Below, in pieces: positions 16,207-23,478 of a DNA stretch of 32,023 bases. The notes below the pieces were generated by a model. The model ran no database searches and was not told where the DNA came from. It worked only from the letters and a program-made list of their open reading frames with translations. Origin of the DNA: Mycolicibacter acidiphilus (lineage in GTDB: Bacteria > Actinomycetota > Actinomycetes > Mycobacteriales > Mycobacteriaceae). Where the stretch lies: positions 1 to 32,023 of the forward strand of contig NZ_JAHCLR010000045.1 in assembly GCF_018455725.1 (NCBI RefSeq). Direction: 5' to 3'. How positions within the stretch are numbered: the first letter of the stretch is position 1; each line of letters starts with the position of its first letter. The translations under genes were made by a program, and so were the position numbers.

Positions 16207-17239
16207 CGGATGCCCCGGCCCAGACGGCGTCAACCTTCACGTAGTGCTCCGGGTCGATGATCGACTCCCCGGACCACCGGTAGGCGTTGAGCGCGCCGCC
16301 CTCCGCCGCGCCTTTGCCGACGCTGAAGTCCACGCACGCGGTGTAGTCGGTGTAGTCCTGGCCCGCCTGGGGATTGCCCTTTCGCCAGTAGTGGCCGAAG
16401 AACACCGGGACCGGACCGGTGTAGGTGTAGCCCCGGTCGGATTCGGAAACCGGAATCTCCGGCAGGGCTGGGTACCGAGCACCGTCTACGGTTTTGTAGC
16501 CGGCGCTCATTTCGGCCACCCCACGCAACGTCGCCGCCTCGGCGTCCCACCAGCGCATGCGGGCGTCCTCCCGCTCGGCGCCGTCCTTGTCCAGGTACCG
16601 CGGCTGGCCGTACTTCTCTTGGGTCAGGTTGATTTCCGGCCCCTTCAGCAGAATCTCCACCGCCTCGTAGACCGAATCGCCCTCCCGGGTGGCCCGCACC
16701 AGCGCGTCGTCCGTCGCTAGCCGATCACCGGGCAGTTCCGCCCGCAGCACGTCGATCGATTTCTGATGCCAGCAGGCGTGCACGACTCGAAGCGCCTTGA
16801 GGTCGAGCCACAGCGGCTGGGTGCGAAACCAGTCCAGGTACTCCCGCTGCTGGGCATCGGTGAGCTGCCGGACGAACTCCGCATGCTGCTTCTCGTTCTT
16901 CTTCGACCGCTCGTCGTCCGGATCATCGTGTACACGAAGGGATTTCCCCGGATTCTCCGGGTCCTCGGTGTGGTAGGCCAGCGCGTTGAACTCGTGGTTG
17001 CCCAGCACCATCAGCGCGCTGCCGACATCGACCATGCCCCGCACGATCTTCAGCACCTCAAGCTGCTGCGGCCCGCGGTCGATCAGATCCCCGACGAAGA
17101 CCGCCGTCCGACCCGGGTGCCGGTAGACGCCGTACCCATCTGGGCGGTAGTCCATCAACTCCAGCAGTGCCGTCAGTTCGTCGGCGCACCCGTGGATGTC
17201 GCCGATGATGTCGTAACCGTCAACTGTGTTCTGTGGCAA
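16172..17239 (-). CDS. PPP-family metallophosphatase (calcineurin-like)
   Basis: This 355-aa protein starts at TTG 17239 with a near-perfect GAGGAGG site 5 nt upstream. All PPP metal-ligand motifs are in order: GDIHG (13-17), GDLIDRG (50-56), GNHE (80-83), VHACWH near 153 and GHYW near 280. It should be an active two-metal phosphoesterase of the bacterial PPP type (PrpE/Pnkp-phosphatase-like), acting on phosphoproteins or on nucleotide or polynucleotide phosphates. The last residues, VVPASARQPAT, are encoded by the arm of a repeat element, so the C-terminus may have been replaced by its insertion. It is divergent from the macrodomain-like gene, with 92 bp between starts. Confidence 0.9.
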   Translation of the reverse strand: MPQNTVDGYDIIGDIHGCADELTALLELMDYRPDGYGVYRHPGRTAVFVGDLIDRGPQQLEVLKIVRGMVDVGSALMVLGNHEFNALAYHTEDPENPGKSLRVHDDPDDERSKKNEKQHAEFVRQLTDAQQREYLDWFRTQPLWLDLKALRVVHACWHQKSIDVLRAELPGDRLATDDALVRATREGDSVYEAVEILLKGPEINLTQEKYGQPRYLDKDGAEREDARMRWWDAEAATLRGVAEMSAGYKTVDGARYPALPEIPVSESDRGYTYTGPVPVFFGHYWRKGNPQAGQDYTDYTACVDFSVGKGAAEGGALNAYRWSGESIIDPEHYVKVDAVWAGASVVPASARQPAT

Positions 17240-17244
17240 GGTGG

Positions 17245-17251
17245 CCTCCTC
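17245..17251 (-). promoter_or_regulatory. Strong ribosome-binding site deciding a TTG start
   Basis: GAGGAGG on the minus strand, 5 nt before TTG 17239. It is the strongest Shine-Dalgarno match in this part of the window and fixes the unusual start codon. Confidence 0.75.
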
Positions 17252-17331
17252 GTGTCGGGAACACCCCCATCATGTCGAACCCCACCGACAAGTCGAACGG
17301 CATGTCGGTCGCCTATGCCACGATGCGACGC

Positions 17332-18351
17332 ATGACCACCACCGACTGGTTCAGCGACCTGATGGGATTCCACGAGGACGGCTATGAGACCACCCGCGGC
17401 CGCCTCACCGTGAACGGCGACCGGTTGGCCTCCACTGTCAACGGCCAGAGTTACGGCATCGGCGAGCTGACCCTGCCGACCCTGACCAACCTGCGGGGCC
17501 GGGTGAATCCGGCTGGCGGGCAACGCACCACGGTGACCTGCCGGGCTGGGGACGCCCGCGCGCTGCACGGTGAAGCCGAACTGGCCGGTGCGCTGTTTCA
17601 GGTCGCTTCGCAGTTCAACCTGCTGGAGATGGTCGGCCCGGACGTCACCCCCGAGCGCGGTGTCACCGGTTACGCCTACGACCACACCCAGGGGCCGGCC
17701 TGCGCGATGGCCGCCGGTGCCGCGACCATCTACCGCAACTACTGTGCGCCCGTCGGGGACCAAATCGGCCAGACCCGAGACCGGCAACTCAATGCGCTGG
17801 CACCGCTGGGGGAGGCGCTGTCGGAGCGGTTGGGCCGCCCGGCCGAAGCGCTGTGGCAGATGCGTAACGGCTACGCGCTGTGCACCGTCGACGGGCTGAC
17901 CGCGATCACCGGCCTGCTCGCCACGGCCGACGACACGCTGCGCGACGACCTGCGCGGCACTCTCGCGATCGGGCTGCACCGCAACGTGCAGGTTACCGAC
18001 ATCATCGATGCCCCAACGCAATTCGTCTCGCAGGCGTTCTGCTCGGCGATGCCGGTCGCCTACTCGGACCTGCCGGGCAGAGACTGGGAACCGTTCGCCC
18101 GGTTGGTCCTCGAAGCCGCCTACGAGGCGACGCTGCTGGCCGCCGCCGAACAGGCGAGCGTCGGCGGGTCGAACATCGTGCTGCTCACTCGCCTCGGCGG
18201 TGGAGCGTTCGGCAACGGCGCGTCCTGGATCGACGGCGCCATCCGCCGGGCGCTGACGGTGGTGGAGCACGCCGGGCTGGACGTGCGCCTCGTCGACTAC
18301 GGGCACGTCAACCCGTCCTCGCAAGCCATCGCCGACGAGTGGGGTCGATAA
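17332..18351 (+). CDS. Macrodomain-like (MavL-type) protein, probable ADP-ribose-processing
   Basis: This 339-aa protein is taken from ATG 17332 (MTTTDWFSDLMGF); ATG 17302 would add ten residues. The sequence resembles my recollection of the MavL-type macrodomain family (Legionella effector MavL and fungal or protist relatives), some of which remove ADP-ribose from ubiquitin. Supporting segments are QVASQFNLLEMVGPDVTPE, RGVTGYAYDHTQGPACAMAAG with ATIYRNY (about 108-140), and the C-terminal NIVLLTRLGGGAFGNG (about 281-296), which looks like a macrodomain phosphate-binding loop. It has no signal peptide, so it is probably cytosolic. Two ADP-ribosylglycohydrolase homologues nearby support an ADP-ribose theme. 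The family call is from memory; activity is inferred. Confidence 0.6.
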   Translation: MTTTDWFSDLMGFHEDGYETTRGRLTVNGDRLASTVNGQSYGIGELTLPTLTNLRGRVNPAGGQRTTVTCRAGDARALHGEAELAGALFQVASQFNLLEMVGPDVTPERGVTGYAYDHTQGPACAMAAGAATIYRNYCAPVGDQIGQTRDRQLNALAPLGEALSERLGRPAEALWQMRNGYALCTVDGLTAITGLLATADDTLRDDLRGTLAIGLHRNVQVTDIIDAPTQFVSQAFCSAMPVAYSDLPGRDWEPFARLVLEAAYEATLLAAAEQASVGGSNIVLLTRLGGGAFGNGASWIDGAIRRALTVVEHAGLDVRLVDYGHVNPSSQAIADEWGR

Positions 18352-18358
18352 GGCCTCT

Positions 18359-18412
18359 CGACGGTGTCGGCGGCTTCCGGTAGCATCGGCTCTGCTTCAC
18401 GAGACACCGTCG
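18359..18412 (+). promoter_or_regulatory. 10-bp inverted repeat overlapping riboswitch helix P2
   Basis: CGACGGTGTC (18359-18368) is perfectly complementary to GACACCGTCG (18403-18412). The right arm contains the 5' strand of riboswitch helix P2. The left arm contains GACGGTG, identical to the P2 3' strand at 18427-18433. This gives a possible alternative pairing that would disrupt the aptamer. Confidence 0.5.
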
Positions 18413-18503
18413 CCAAGCTCCGACTTGACGGTGCGCCAACCCCACGCTCGTGGGTGGCTCGGATGACGAAGCGGCCGACACCGCCCGGTGTCTGGCAAGA
18501 GCG
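18392..18503 (+). promoter_or_regulatory. SAM-IV-class riboswitch (S-adenosylmethionine aptamer)
   Basis: Hand folding gives P1 CTGCTTC/GAAGCGG (18392-18398 with 18468-18474). P2a is CACCGTC/GACGGTG (18405-18411 with 18427-18433), topped by CAAG/CTTG. Pseudoknot 1 joins the P2 loop TCCGA (18419-18423) to TCGGA (18459-18463). P3 is GCC-AAC-CCCAC with GTGGG-T-GGC (18435-18458). P5 is GACACCG/CGGTGTC (18477-18492), followed by GGCAAG (18494-18499). Pseudoknot 2 joins the P3 loop CGCTC (18445-18449) to GAGCG (18499-18503). This order matches the SAM-IV architecture I remember from mycobacteria, with covariation in P1, P2 and P3. Known SAM-IV riboswitches mostly precede sulfur-metabolism genes; this one precedes an ADP-ribosylglycohydrolase-like operon. 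Confidence 0.85.
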
Positions 18504-18532
18504 CCTCCGGCGGGAGGCCCGGCCTTCGGGAG
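18503..18532 (+). promoter_or_regulatory. Putative riboswitch expression platform
   Basis: The hairpin GCCTCC-ggcg-GGAGGC (18503-18518) is followed by CCCG/CGGG pairing (18518-18521 with 18527-18530), which runs into the likely Shine-Dalgarno GGGAG (18528-18532), 7 nt before ATG 18540. The CCTCC strand could also pair with the Shine-Dalgarno. With no T-run present, translational control is more likely than termination. Confidence 0.5.
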
Positions 18533-18539
18533 CACAACA

Positions 18540-19784
18540 ATGCGCACTGACGTCATCACCAAACTCACCACCGCCCAACGGGATCGGGCTTGCGGCGCAC
18601 TGCTCGGACTGGCGGCCGCCGACACGCAGGAGACCGGACGGTGGTCTGACCACACCGCGACGGCCGTCGCGGTCGCGGAGATCGCCGCCACCGGCGCCAA
18701 GCTGCACGACAGCGCCCAGCATGAGCGCATCGCCCAGCGCTGGCACTGGTGGGCCCAGACCGTCAAAGGCGAAGCACTCCAGCATGTCTCGCTGGCCGCC
18801 AGTGTCCCGGTGGCACTGGCGTACCTCCACGACGAGGCCAGGCTGGCCGCAGCAGCCCGCGCGATCGCCGGCCTGATCGACGACGACCCGGCCACCGGCG
18901 ACGCCTGGGCGCTGTGGGCGGACGCCGTCCGACACGCCGTGCTGACCGGAGAGTTCAACATCCGTGTCGGGACAGCACAGCTGGATCAACACCAGGGGGC
19001 GCTGTGGGCGGCGCGGTTCGCCGAGGCCGAACACACCCCGCCGTCGGCGTTCGATCACTCGAGTGCGATCGGCGCAGTGCAGGGCGCCTGGTCCGCGATC
19101 GCCCGAGTCTCGGCACCGGCGGACCGGTATCCGCTGTTTCCGGCCGATCACCTGCGGCTGGTGCTGGAGGCCGGCGCAGGTGCGGCGGCCGGTGGGCTGC
19201 TCGGCGCGGTCCACGGGGCGTCGGCGGTGCCGTTCGATCAGCGGCTGGCGTTGCACGGCTGGCCGGGCCTGCGCTCCCGCGATGTGATCGGGTTGGCGGA
19301 GCGCATCGTCGGTGACGGCGACCGGGTCTCGTACTTCCGCACCGAAGACCAGCCGTACCCGAACCGTCATCCGCACGACGACGGGGTCTTCATCGGCGGG
19401 GTCGGTCCGCTGGCCCGACCGAGCCAGTACGTGCCCGATGACGTCGACGCGATCGTGTCGCTGTGCCCGATCGTCGGCAGTTGGATACCCGCCGGCACCA
19501 TTCACCTCGACGTGCGCCTGGCCGAGGACGAGAACCCCAACCTCGATTTCGTGCTGCTCGACACCGTGCGCGCCGTCGAGCACCTGCGCGGCATCGGGCG
19601 CACGGTGTTCCTGCACGGCCTGCACGGCCACAGTCGCACCCCGGCCGTCGCCGCGCTGTACGGCGCACGCCGAGCGGGGATCGGAATCGGGCGGGCGCTG
19701 CGCGACGTGGGACTGGTGCTGCCGGGCGCCGACCCGAGTGCGGAGTTCCAGGCGGCGCTGCACCGGATCGCGGGGGCGGTGTGA
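18540..19784 (+). CDS. Degenerate ADP-ribosylglycohydrolase-phosphatase fusion (pseudoenzyme)
   Basis: This 414-aa protein starts at ATG 18540. It is collinear with the intact paralogue at 21952-23400, but the catalytic positions of both domains are changed. In the ADP-ribosylglycohydrolase half, the early GDALGAGYEF segment and the loop after it are deleted. WTDDT became WSDHT (35-39), TAGNGSLMRT became ALQHVSLAAS, and the DTDT metal motif is gone (AGAGAAAGG, about 212-220). In the dual-specificity-phosphatase-like half, HCVQAHSR became HGLHGHSR, with Gly360 in place of the nucleophilic Cys. The frame is otherwise intact, so it looks like a kept pseudoenzyme, perhaps ADP-ribose-binding or regulatory. 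It is the first gene behind the riboswitch and ends in a GTGA overlap with the next gene. Confidence 0.85.
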   Translation: MRTDVITKLTTAQRDRACGALLGLAAADTQETGRWSDHTATAVAVAEIAATGAKLHDSAQHERIAQRWHWWAQTVKGEALQHVSLAASVPVALAYLHDEARLAAAARAIAGLIDDDPATGDAWALWADAVRHAVLTGEFNIRVGTAQLDQHQGALWAARFAEAEHTPPSAFDHSSAIGAVQGAWSAIARVSAPADRYPLFPADHLRLVLEAGAGAAAGGLLGAVHGASAVPFDQRLALHGWPGLRSRDVIGLAERIVGDGDRVSYFRTEDQPYPNRHPHDDGVFIGGVGPLARPSQYVPDDVDAIVSLCPIVGSWIPAGTIHLDVRLAEDENPNLDFVLLDTVRAVEHLRGIGRTVFLHGLHGHSRTPAVAALYGARRAGIGIGRALRDVGLVLPGADPSAEFQAALHRIAGAV

Positions 19785-20293
19785 TCGGGGCGGGCGGCCC
19801 GCGCAAACCGTCGACGCGCTGGTCGGATCACGGCCGGGGCAGCTGGGGCCCGTACTGGGATGCGATGTTCCCACCGGCGATGGTGACCGGCTGGATCAAC
19901 TGGAAGCGCGGGTCGACCGGGGTGAACGTCGCCCGTTCGCTGTGGGAGCAGCGCGAGTATCTACGCCGGACGTATGAGTCGGTGTACGGCATCGACCCGG
20001 GACGGTGGCCATCGCAGCACCCCGGCGTGGTGTTGGGGGGTGGGCATGCGGCGTGCCTGCGCTGCGGATATTTCGAACCCGGCGGCAACTCGCCGCCGTG
20101 GGCGCTGGACCTCGCGCGGCGACACGAGACGACGGACGGTGACTTCCTCGGCCACCGGCGCCAGCGCGTGCCGGACGACCTCGAGCCGTCCGCCCGGTCG
20201 GGGACCGCCGGTCCGCCCCTGCAGGTCGCGGCGCGCTACGCGGGTGGACGGCGGCGTACTCCGCCGGAACGTCGGGGGTCCGTGACACCCTGA
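19781..20293 (+). CDS. Uncharacterised CxxC protein in a riboswitch-led operon
   Basis: This 170-aa protein starts at GTG 19781, overlapping the previous stop as GTGA, and ends at TGA 20291-20293, which shares one base with the next ATG (TGATG). Both overlaps suggest translational coupling. The N-terminal half is rich in aromatic residues (WSDHGRGSWGPYWDAMFPP, then VTGWINWKRGSTG), followed by a charged helix (SLWEQREYLRRTYESVYG). Next comes the knuckle HAACLRCGYFEPGG, a possible zinc half-site. The C-terminal 60 residues are basic and disordered. I recognise no family. The position between an ADP-ribosylglycohydrolase pseudoenzyme and a nuclease-helicase suggests an adaptor or nucleic-acid-binding role; this is inference. 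Confidence 0.65.
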   Translation: MIGAGGPRKPSTRWSDHGRGSWGPYWDAMFPPAMVTGWINWKRGSTGVNVARSLWEQREYLRRTYESVYGIDPGRWPSQHPGVVLGGGHAACLRCGYFEPGGNSPPWALDLARRHETTDGDFLGHRRQRVPDDLEPSARSGTAGPPLQVAARYAGGRRRTPPERRGSVTP

Positions 20294-21978
20294 TGGGCGT
20301 GCCCATCACCATTCCCGAGAACCCGCGATTCGCCAACAAGTCCGAGAAGCAGGTCTGGCAGGTGCTGGTGGACCAACTGGCCGACGACGATCTCATCTTC
20401 GTCGGCCAGCGGGTCACCGATCACAGCAAAGACCACGAGATCGACTTCGTCGTCGCGATCGAGGGCGCCGGCATCGCTTGCATCGAGGTCAAGGGCGGGG
20501 AGGTCTGGTACGACGGCGGGTGGCGGCAGAACCGGGGCGGCAGGAAGGTGTCCATCGACCCGATCCGGCAGGTCAGGCAAGCCCGCTACGCGTTGCGCGA
20601 CTTCATCGAGAGCGACCCACGCTGGACGGTGCCGCGGCCACGGTGGGAGCACTTCGTGGTGTTGCCGCACACGGCGCTCTCCCCGGAGTTCGCGTTACCG
20701 GACTGCCCGCGCTGGATGGTGGGCGACCGGGACGATCTGCCGCAGTTGGTGTCGCGGCTGCGCTACGCGCTGATCCGCCACGAAGGTGAGCTGCCGCTGC
20801 TGGATCGCACCGCCATCGAGCAGTTGCGCACCGCGCTCGGTGGGCGCGGCCTGCCGCAGCGCGACGTGGTGGCGCGTGCCCTGTCCAACGACAACGCAGC
20901 CGACACCCTGACCGAGCAGCAAGCGGTGATCCTGGAGGCGATCCGGCTGCTCAACCGGGTTCAGGTCCGCGGCAGCGCCGGCAGCGGCAAGACTTTCCTG
21001 GCGATGGAGCAGGCCCGCCGGTTGGCCGATGACGGTAAACGTGTTGCGCTGCTGTGCTATTCGCACGGACTGGCGTCCTATCTGAAGCGGATCGCCGCGA
21101 CCTGGCCGCGGCGGCAGCAGCCCGCCTACGTCGGTGAGTTCCACTCGCTCGGGGTGAGCTGGGGTGCTTCGGAGCGGCCCGACGAGGCCGAGCGCTCCGC
21201 GGAGAGCGGGCGGTTCTGGGAGGAGGTGCTGCCCGCGCAGATGGCGGAACTGGCCGCCGGGCTGGACTCGGGGCGCAAGTTCGATGCGATCGTCATCGAC
21301 GAGGCGCAGGACTTCGCCGACACCTGGTGGGATCCGGTGCTGTTGGCACTGCGCGACGACGAGGACGGCGGGCTGTTCGTGTTCAGCGACGAAGGCCAGC
21401 GGGTGTTCGACCGGCAGGGCGCGCCGCCGGTGCCGCTGGTGCCTCTGGTGCTGGACCGCAACCTGCGCAACACTCGCCAGATCGCCACCGCGTTCCAGCC
21501 GCTGGTCGACCACCCGATCCGGTTCCTCGGCGCCGACGGCCCGGAGGTGACGTTCGTGCCGTGCCGGGGCGAGGACGCTGTTGAGGTTGGCGACGACCAG
21601 GTGGAGAAACTGCTCGACGACGGGTGGCGCCCCGAAGACGTCGCGCTGCTGACCACCGGCAGCCGGCACCCCGAGCAGGTCGCCCGCCAAGCCGAGGGCA
21701 ACACTGCCTACTGGGACAGCTTCTGGGACGCCGACCAGGTCTTCTACGGGCACGTCCTGGGATTCAAGGGTCTGGAGCGCCGGGCGGTGGTGCTCGTCGT
21801 CGACGCCCGCGGACCGATGGAGCGGGCGCGAGAACGCCTGTACGTCGGCCTTTCTCGCGCCCGCGACCAGTTGGTGGTCTGCGGCGACCCGGCCTTCATC
21901 GCCGAGGTGGGCGGACCTGACCTGGCGTACAAGCTGGGCCTGCCGGCCGACTCAGCCGACGGGGTGCACCCGGAGTAG
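20293..21978 (+). CDS. NERD-domain nuclease / UvrD-like helicase
   Basis: This 561-aa protein starts at ATG 20293 (MGVPITIPENPRFANKSEKQVW). Residues about 10-125 form a NERD nuclease-related domain, with the PD-(D/E)xK-like series E (SEKQVW), D (HEIDFVV) and ExK (CIEVKGG) complete. A superfamily I helicase core follows: Walker A GSAGSGKT near 228-235, Walker B IVIDEAQDF near 331-339, NLRNT, GFKGLERRAVVLV and LSRARD near 520. NERD-helicase fusions are often found in plasmid and defence-like contexts and are thought to process DNA. It is the last gene of the three-gene operon. Its final 27 bp overlap the 3' end of the opposing active ADP-ribosylglycohydrolase gene. Confidence 0.9.
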   Translation: MGVPITIPENPRFANKSEKQVWQVLVDQLADDDLIFVGQRVTDHSKDHEIDFVVAIEGAGIACIEVKGGEVWYDGGWRQNRGGRKVSIDPIRQVRQARYALRDFIESDPRWTVPRPRWEHFVVLPHTALSPEFALPDCPRWMVGDRDDLPQLVSRLRYALIRHEGELPLLDRTAIEQLRTALGGRGLPQRDVVARALSNDNAADTLTEQQAVILEAIRLLNRVQVRGSAGSGKTFLAMEQARRLADDGKRVALLCYSHGLASYLKRIAATWPRRQQPAYVGEFHSLGVSWGASERPDEAERSAESGRFWEEVLPAQMAELAAGLDSGRKFDAIVIDEAQDFADTWWDPVLLALRDDEDGGLFVFSDEGQRVFDRQGAPPVPLVPLVLDRNLRNTRQIATAFQPLVDHPIRFLGADGPEVTFVPCRGEDAVEVGDDQVEKLLDDGWRPEDVALLTTGSRHPEQVARQAEGNTAYWDSFWDADQVFYGHVLGFKGLERRAVVLVVDARGPMERARERLYVGLSRARDQLVVCGDPAFIAEVGGPDLAYKLGLPADSADGVHPE

Positions 21979-23400
21979 TGCCGCCTGGAAGTCGGGATTC
22001 GGGTAGGCGTCGTCCAGCACGCCTTCCACGTCGGTCAGCGCCGTGGCGATGCCGATGCCCTGCCGTCGAGCCCCGTACAGGGCGGCCATGGTGGGGGTGC
22101 GGCTGTGCGCCTGCACGCAGTGGAAGAACACCGTCCGCCCCTCGGCGCGCAACGCCTCGACGGCCCGCACGGTGTCGAGCAGCACGAAGTCCAGGTTCGG
22201 GTTCTCGTCGAGCTGATCGATGAGTCGCACGTCCAACTGCTCGACCCCGGCGGGCAGATACGCGTCGGGCACCCGGCACATCGACACGATCGCGGCGACG
22301 TGGCCGGGCAGTGTCGGCAGGGCGTTGACCCCGCCGATCAGCAACCCGGCGTCATGGGGGTGCTCGACGATGATGTCGGCGGCCGGGAACACGGTGTCGG
22401 GATAGCCGACCTGTTCGGGCTGCCCGTCGCGAACGATGGTGGTGGCCAACCGGATCAGGTCGCGACTGGCCAGTCCCGGCCAACCGTGCAGGATGCGCCG
22501 CCAGTGCCACGGCACCGCCGAAGCGCCGTAGACCGCACCCAGCAGTGCGGCGGCGATCGCCGCCACCGTGTCGGTATCCCCGCCGCCGTGCACCGCCGCC
22601 TCCAGCGCCAACCGCAGATGATCGGCCCGGAACACCCCGCGTTCGGGCTGATCGGCGGGCGCCGGTGCGGCGGTGATGGCCGACCAGGCACCCTGCAGCG
22701 CCGCGACCGCCCAGCCGTTGTTGTGGGCGAACGCCGCCGGCTCACTGCCTTCCGCTTCGGCTATGCGCTGCTCCCACAGCGCACGCCGCTCAACGGGGAT
22801 GTGTGGCAAGCCGATCCGCACGTCGAGCTCCCCGGTGTTGATCGCGTGCCGAATCGCGGTGCACCACAGTACGCAGGCGTCACCGGCTTCCGGATCGAAG
22901 TGCGTCAGCTCGCCGACCGACCGTGCAGCCTGTGCCAGTGCGTCCTCGTCGTCGAGGTAGGCCAGCGCCACCGGGGCGGTGCGCATCAGCGAACCGTTGC
23001 CGGCGGTGCGGCCGGTGCGGCGGTGCAGCTCGGCGGATTCGGTGCGCGCGGTGCGCGCCGACACCTCGTGCTGCTTCGTCGCCGACAGCACCAGGCGGGT
23101 CTGCACACCGATGTCCTTCGGGCCGCCGTCGGCCCAGTCCAGCCAGCGCGCCACGATCGCGTCCTGCGCGGCTTCGTCGCGCAGATCCACCCCGGTGGCC
23201 GCGACCTCGGCGATCGCGACCGCCATCGAGGTGTCGTCGGTCCATTCGCCGGGGGCGAAACCGCCCAGGCCGCCGCCGATCATCGCGACCGGCCCGGTGA
23301 ACGGCGGGTCGAACTCGTAACCGGCGCCCAGTGCGTCGCCGGCCGCGGAGGCCAGCAGCGCGCCGCAGGCCCGATCCAGTTGTGCAGAAGTCAGATTCAT
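21952..23400 (-). CDS. ADP-ribosylglycohydrolase fused to dual-specificity-type phosphatase (active form)
   Basis: This 482-aa protein starts at ATG 23400, with GAGGGGG upstream. The N-terminal DraG/ARH domain is complete: GD (21-22), WTDDT (53-57), TAGNGSLMRTAPVALAYL, and GDTDT (274-278) giving the second set of magnesium ligands. It should hydrolyse ADP-ribosyl bonds or ADP-ribose conjugates. The C-terminal part (about 330-482) carries HCVQAHSR, a Cx5R loop with Cys428 and Arg434, plus LDFVLLDTVRAVEALR before it. Both active sites look functional. The fusion suggests sequential removal of ADP-ribose and a phosphate, for example from ADP-ribose-phosphate; this is inference. It is convergent with, and overlaps, the NERD helicase gene. 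Confidence 0.9.
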   Translation of the reverse strand: MNLTSAQLDRACGALLASAAGDALGAGYEFDPPFTGPVAMIGGGLGGFAPGEWTDDTSMAVAIAEVAATGVDLRDEAAQDAIVARWLDWADGGPKDIGVQTRLVLSATKQHEVSARTARTESAELHRRTGRTAGNGSLMRTAPVALAYLDDEDALAQAARSVGELTHFDPEAGDACVLWCTAIRHAINTGELDVRIGLPHIPVERRALWEQRIAEAEGSEPAAFAHNNGWAVAALQGAWSAITAAPAPADQPERGVFRADHLRLALEAAVHGGGDTDTVAAIAAALLGAVYGASAVPWHWRRILHGWPGLASRDLIRLATTIVRDGQPEQVGYPDTVFPAADIIVEHPHDAGLLIGGVNALPTLPGHVAAIVSMCRVPDAYLPAGVEQLDVRLIDQLDENPNLDFVLLDTVRAVEALRAEGRTVFFHCVQAHSRTPTMAALYGARRQGIGIATALTDVEGVLDDAYPNPDFQAALLRVHPVG

Positions 23401-23478
23401 GGAGAACCCCCTCGCGTTCAGTGGCGATGTCGTGCGAAACTGCCGGAACCGTAACTGCGGGCACCGACAGCTTCCGGT

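Noticed and set aside
18359-18412. Simple intrinsic terminator of the macrodomain-like gene
   Set aside because: The 10-bp stem encloses a 34-nt loop, there is no T-run, and its right arm is part of riboswitch helix P2.
18297-19874. 525-aa minus-strand open frame antisense to the macrodomain-like and pseudoenzyme genes
   Set aside because: Composition is Arg/Ala/Pro-rich shadow coding. The plus-strand frames carry recognisable domains and ribosome-binding sites.
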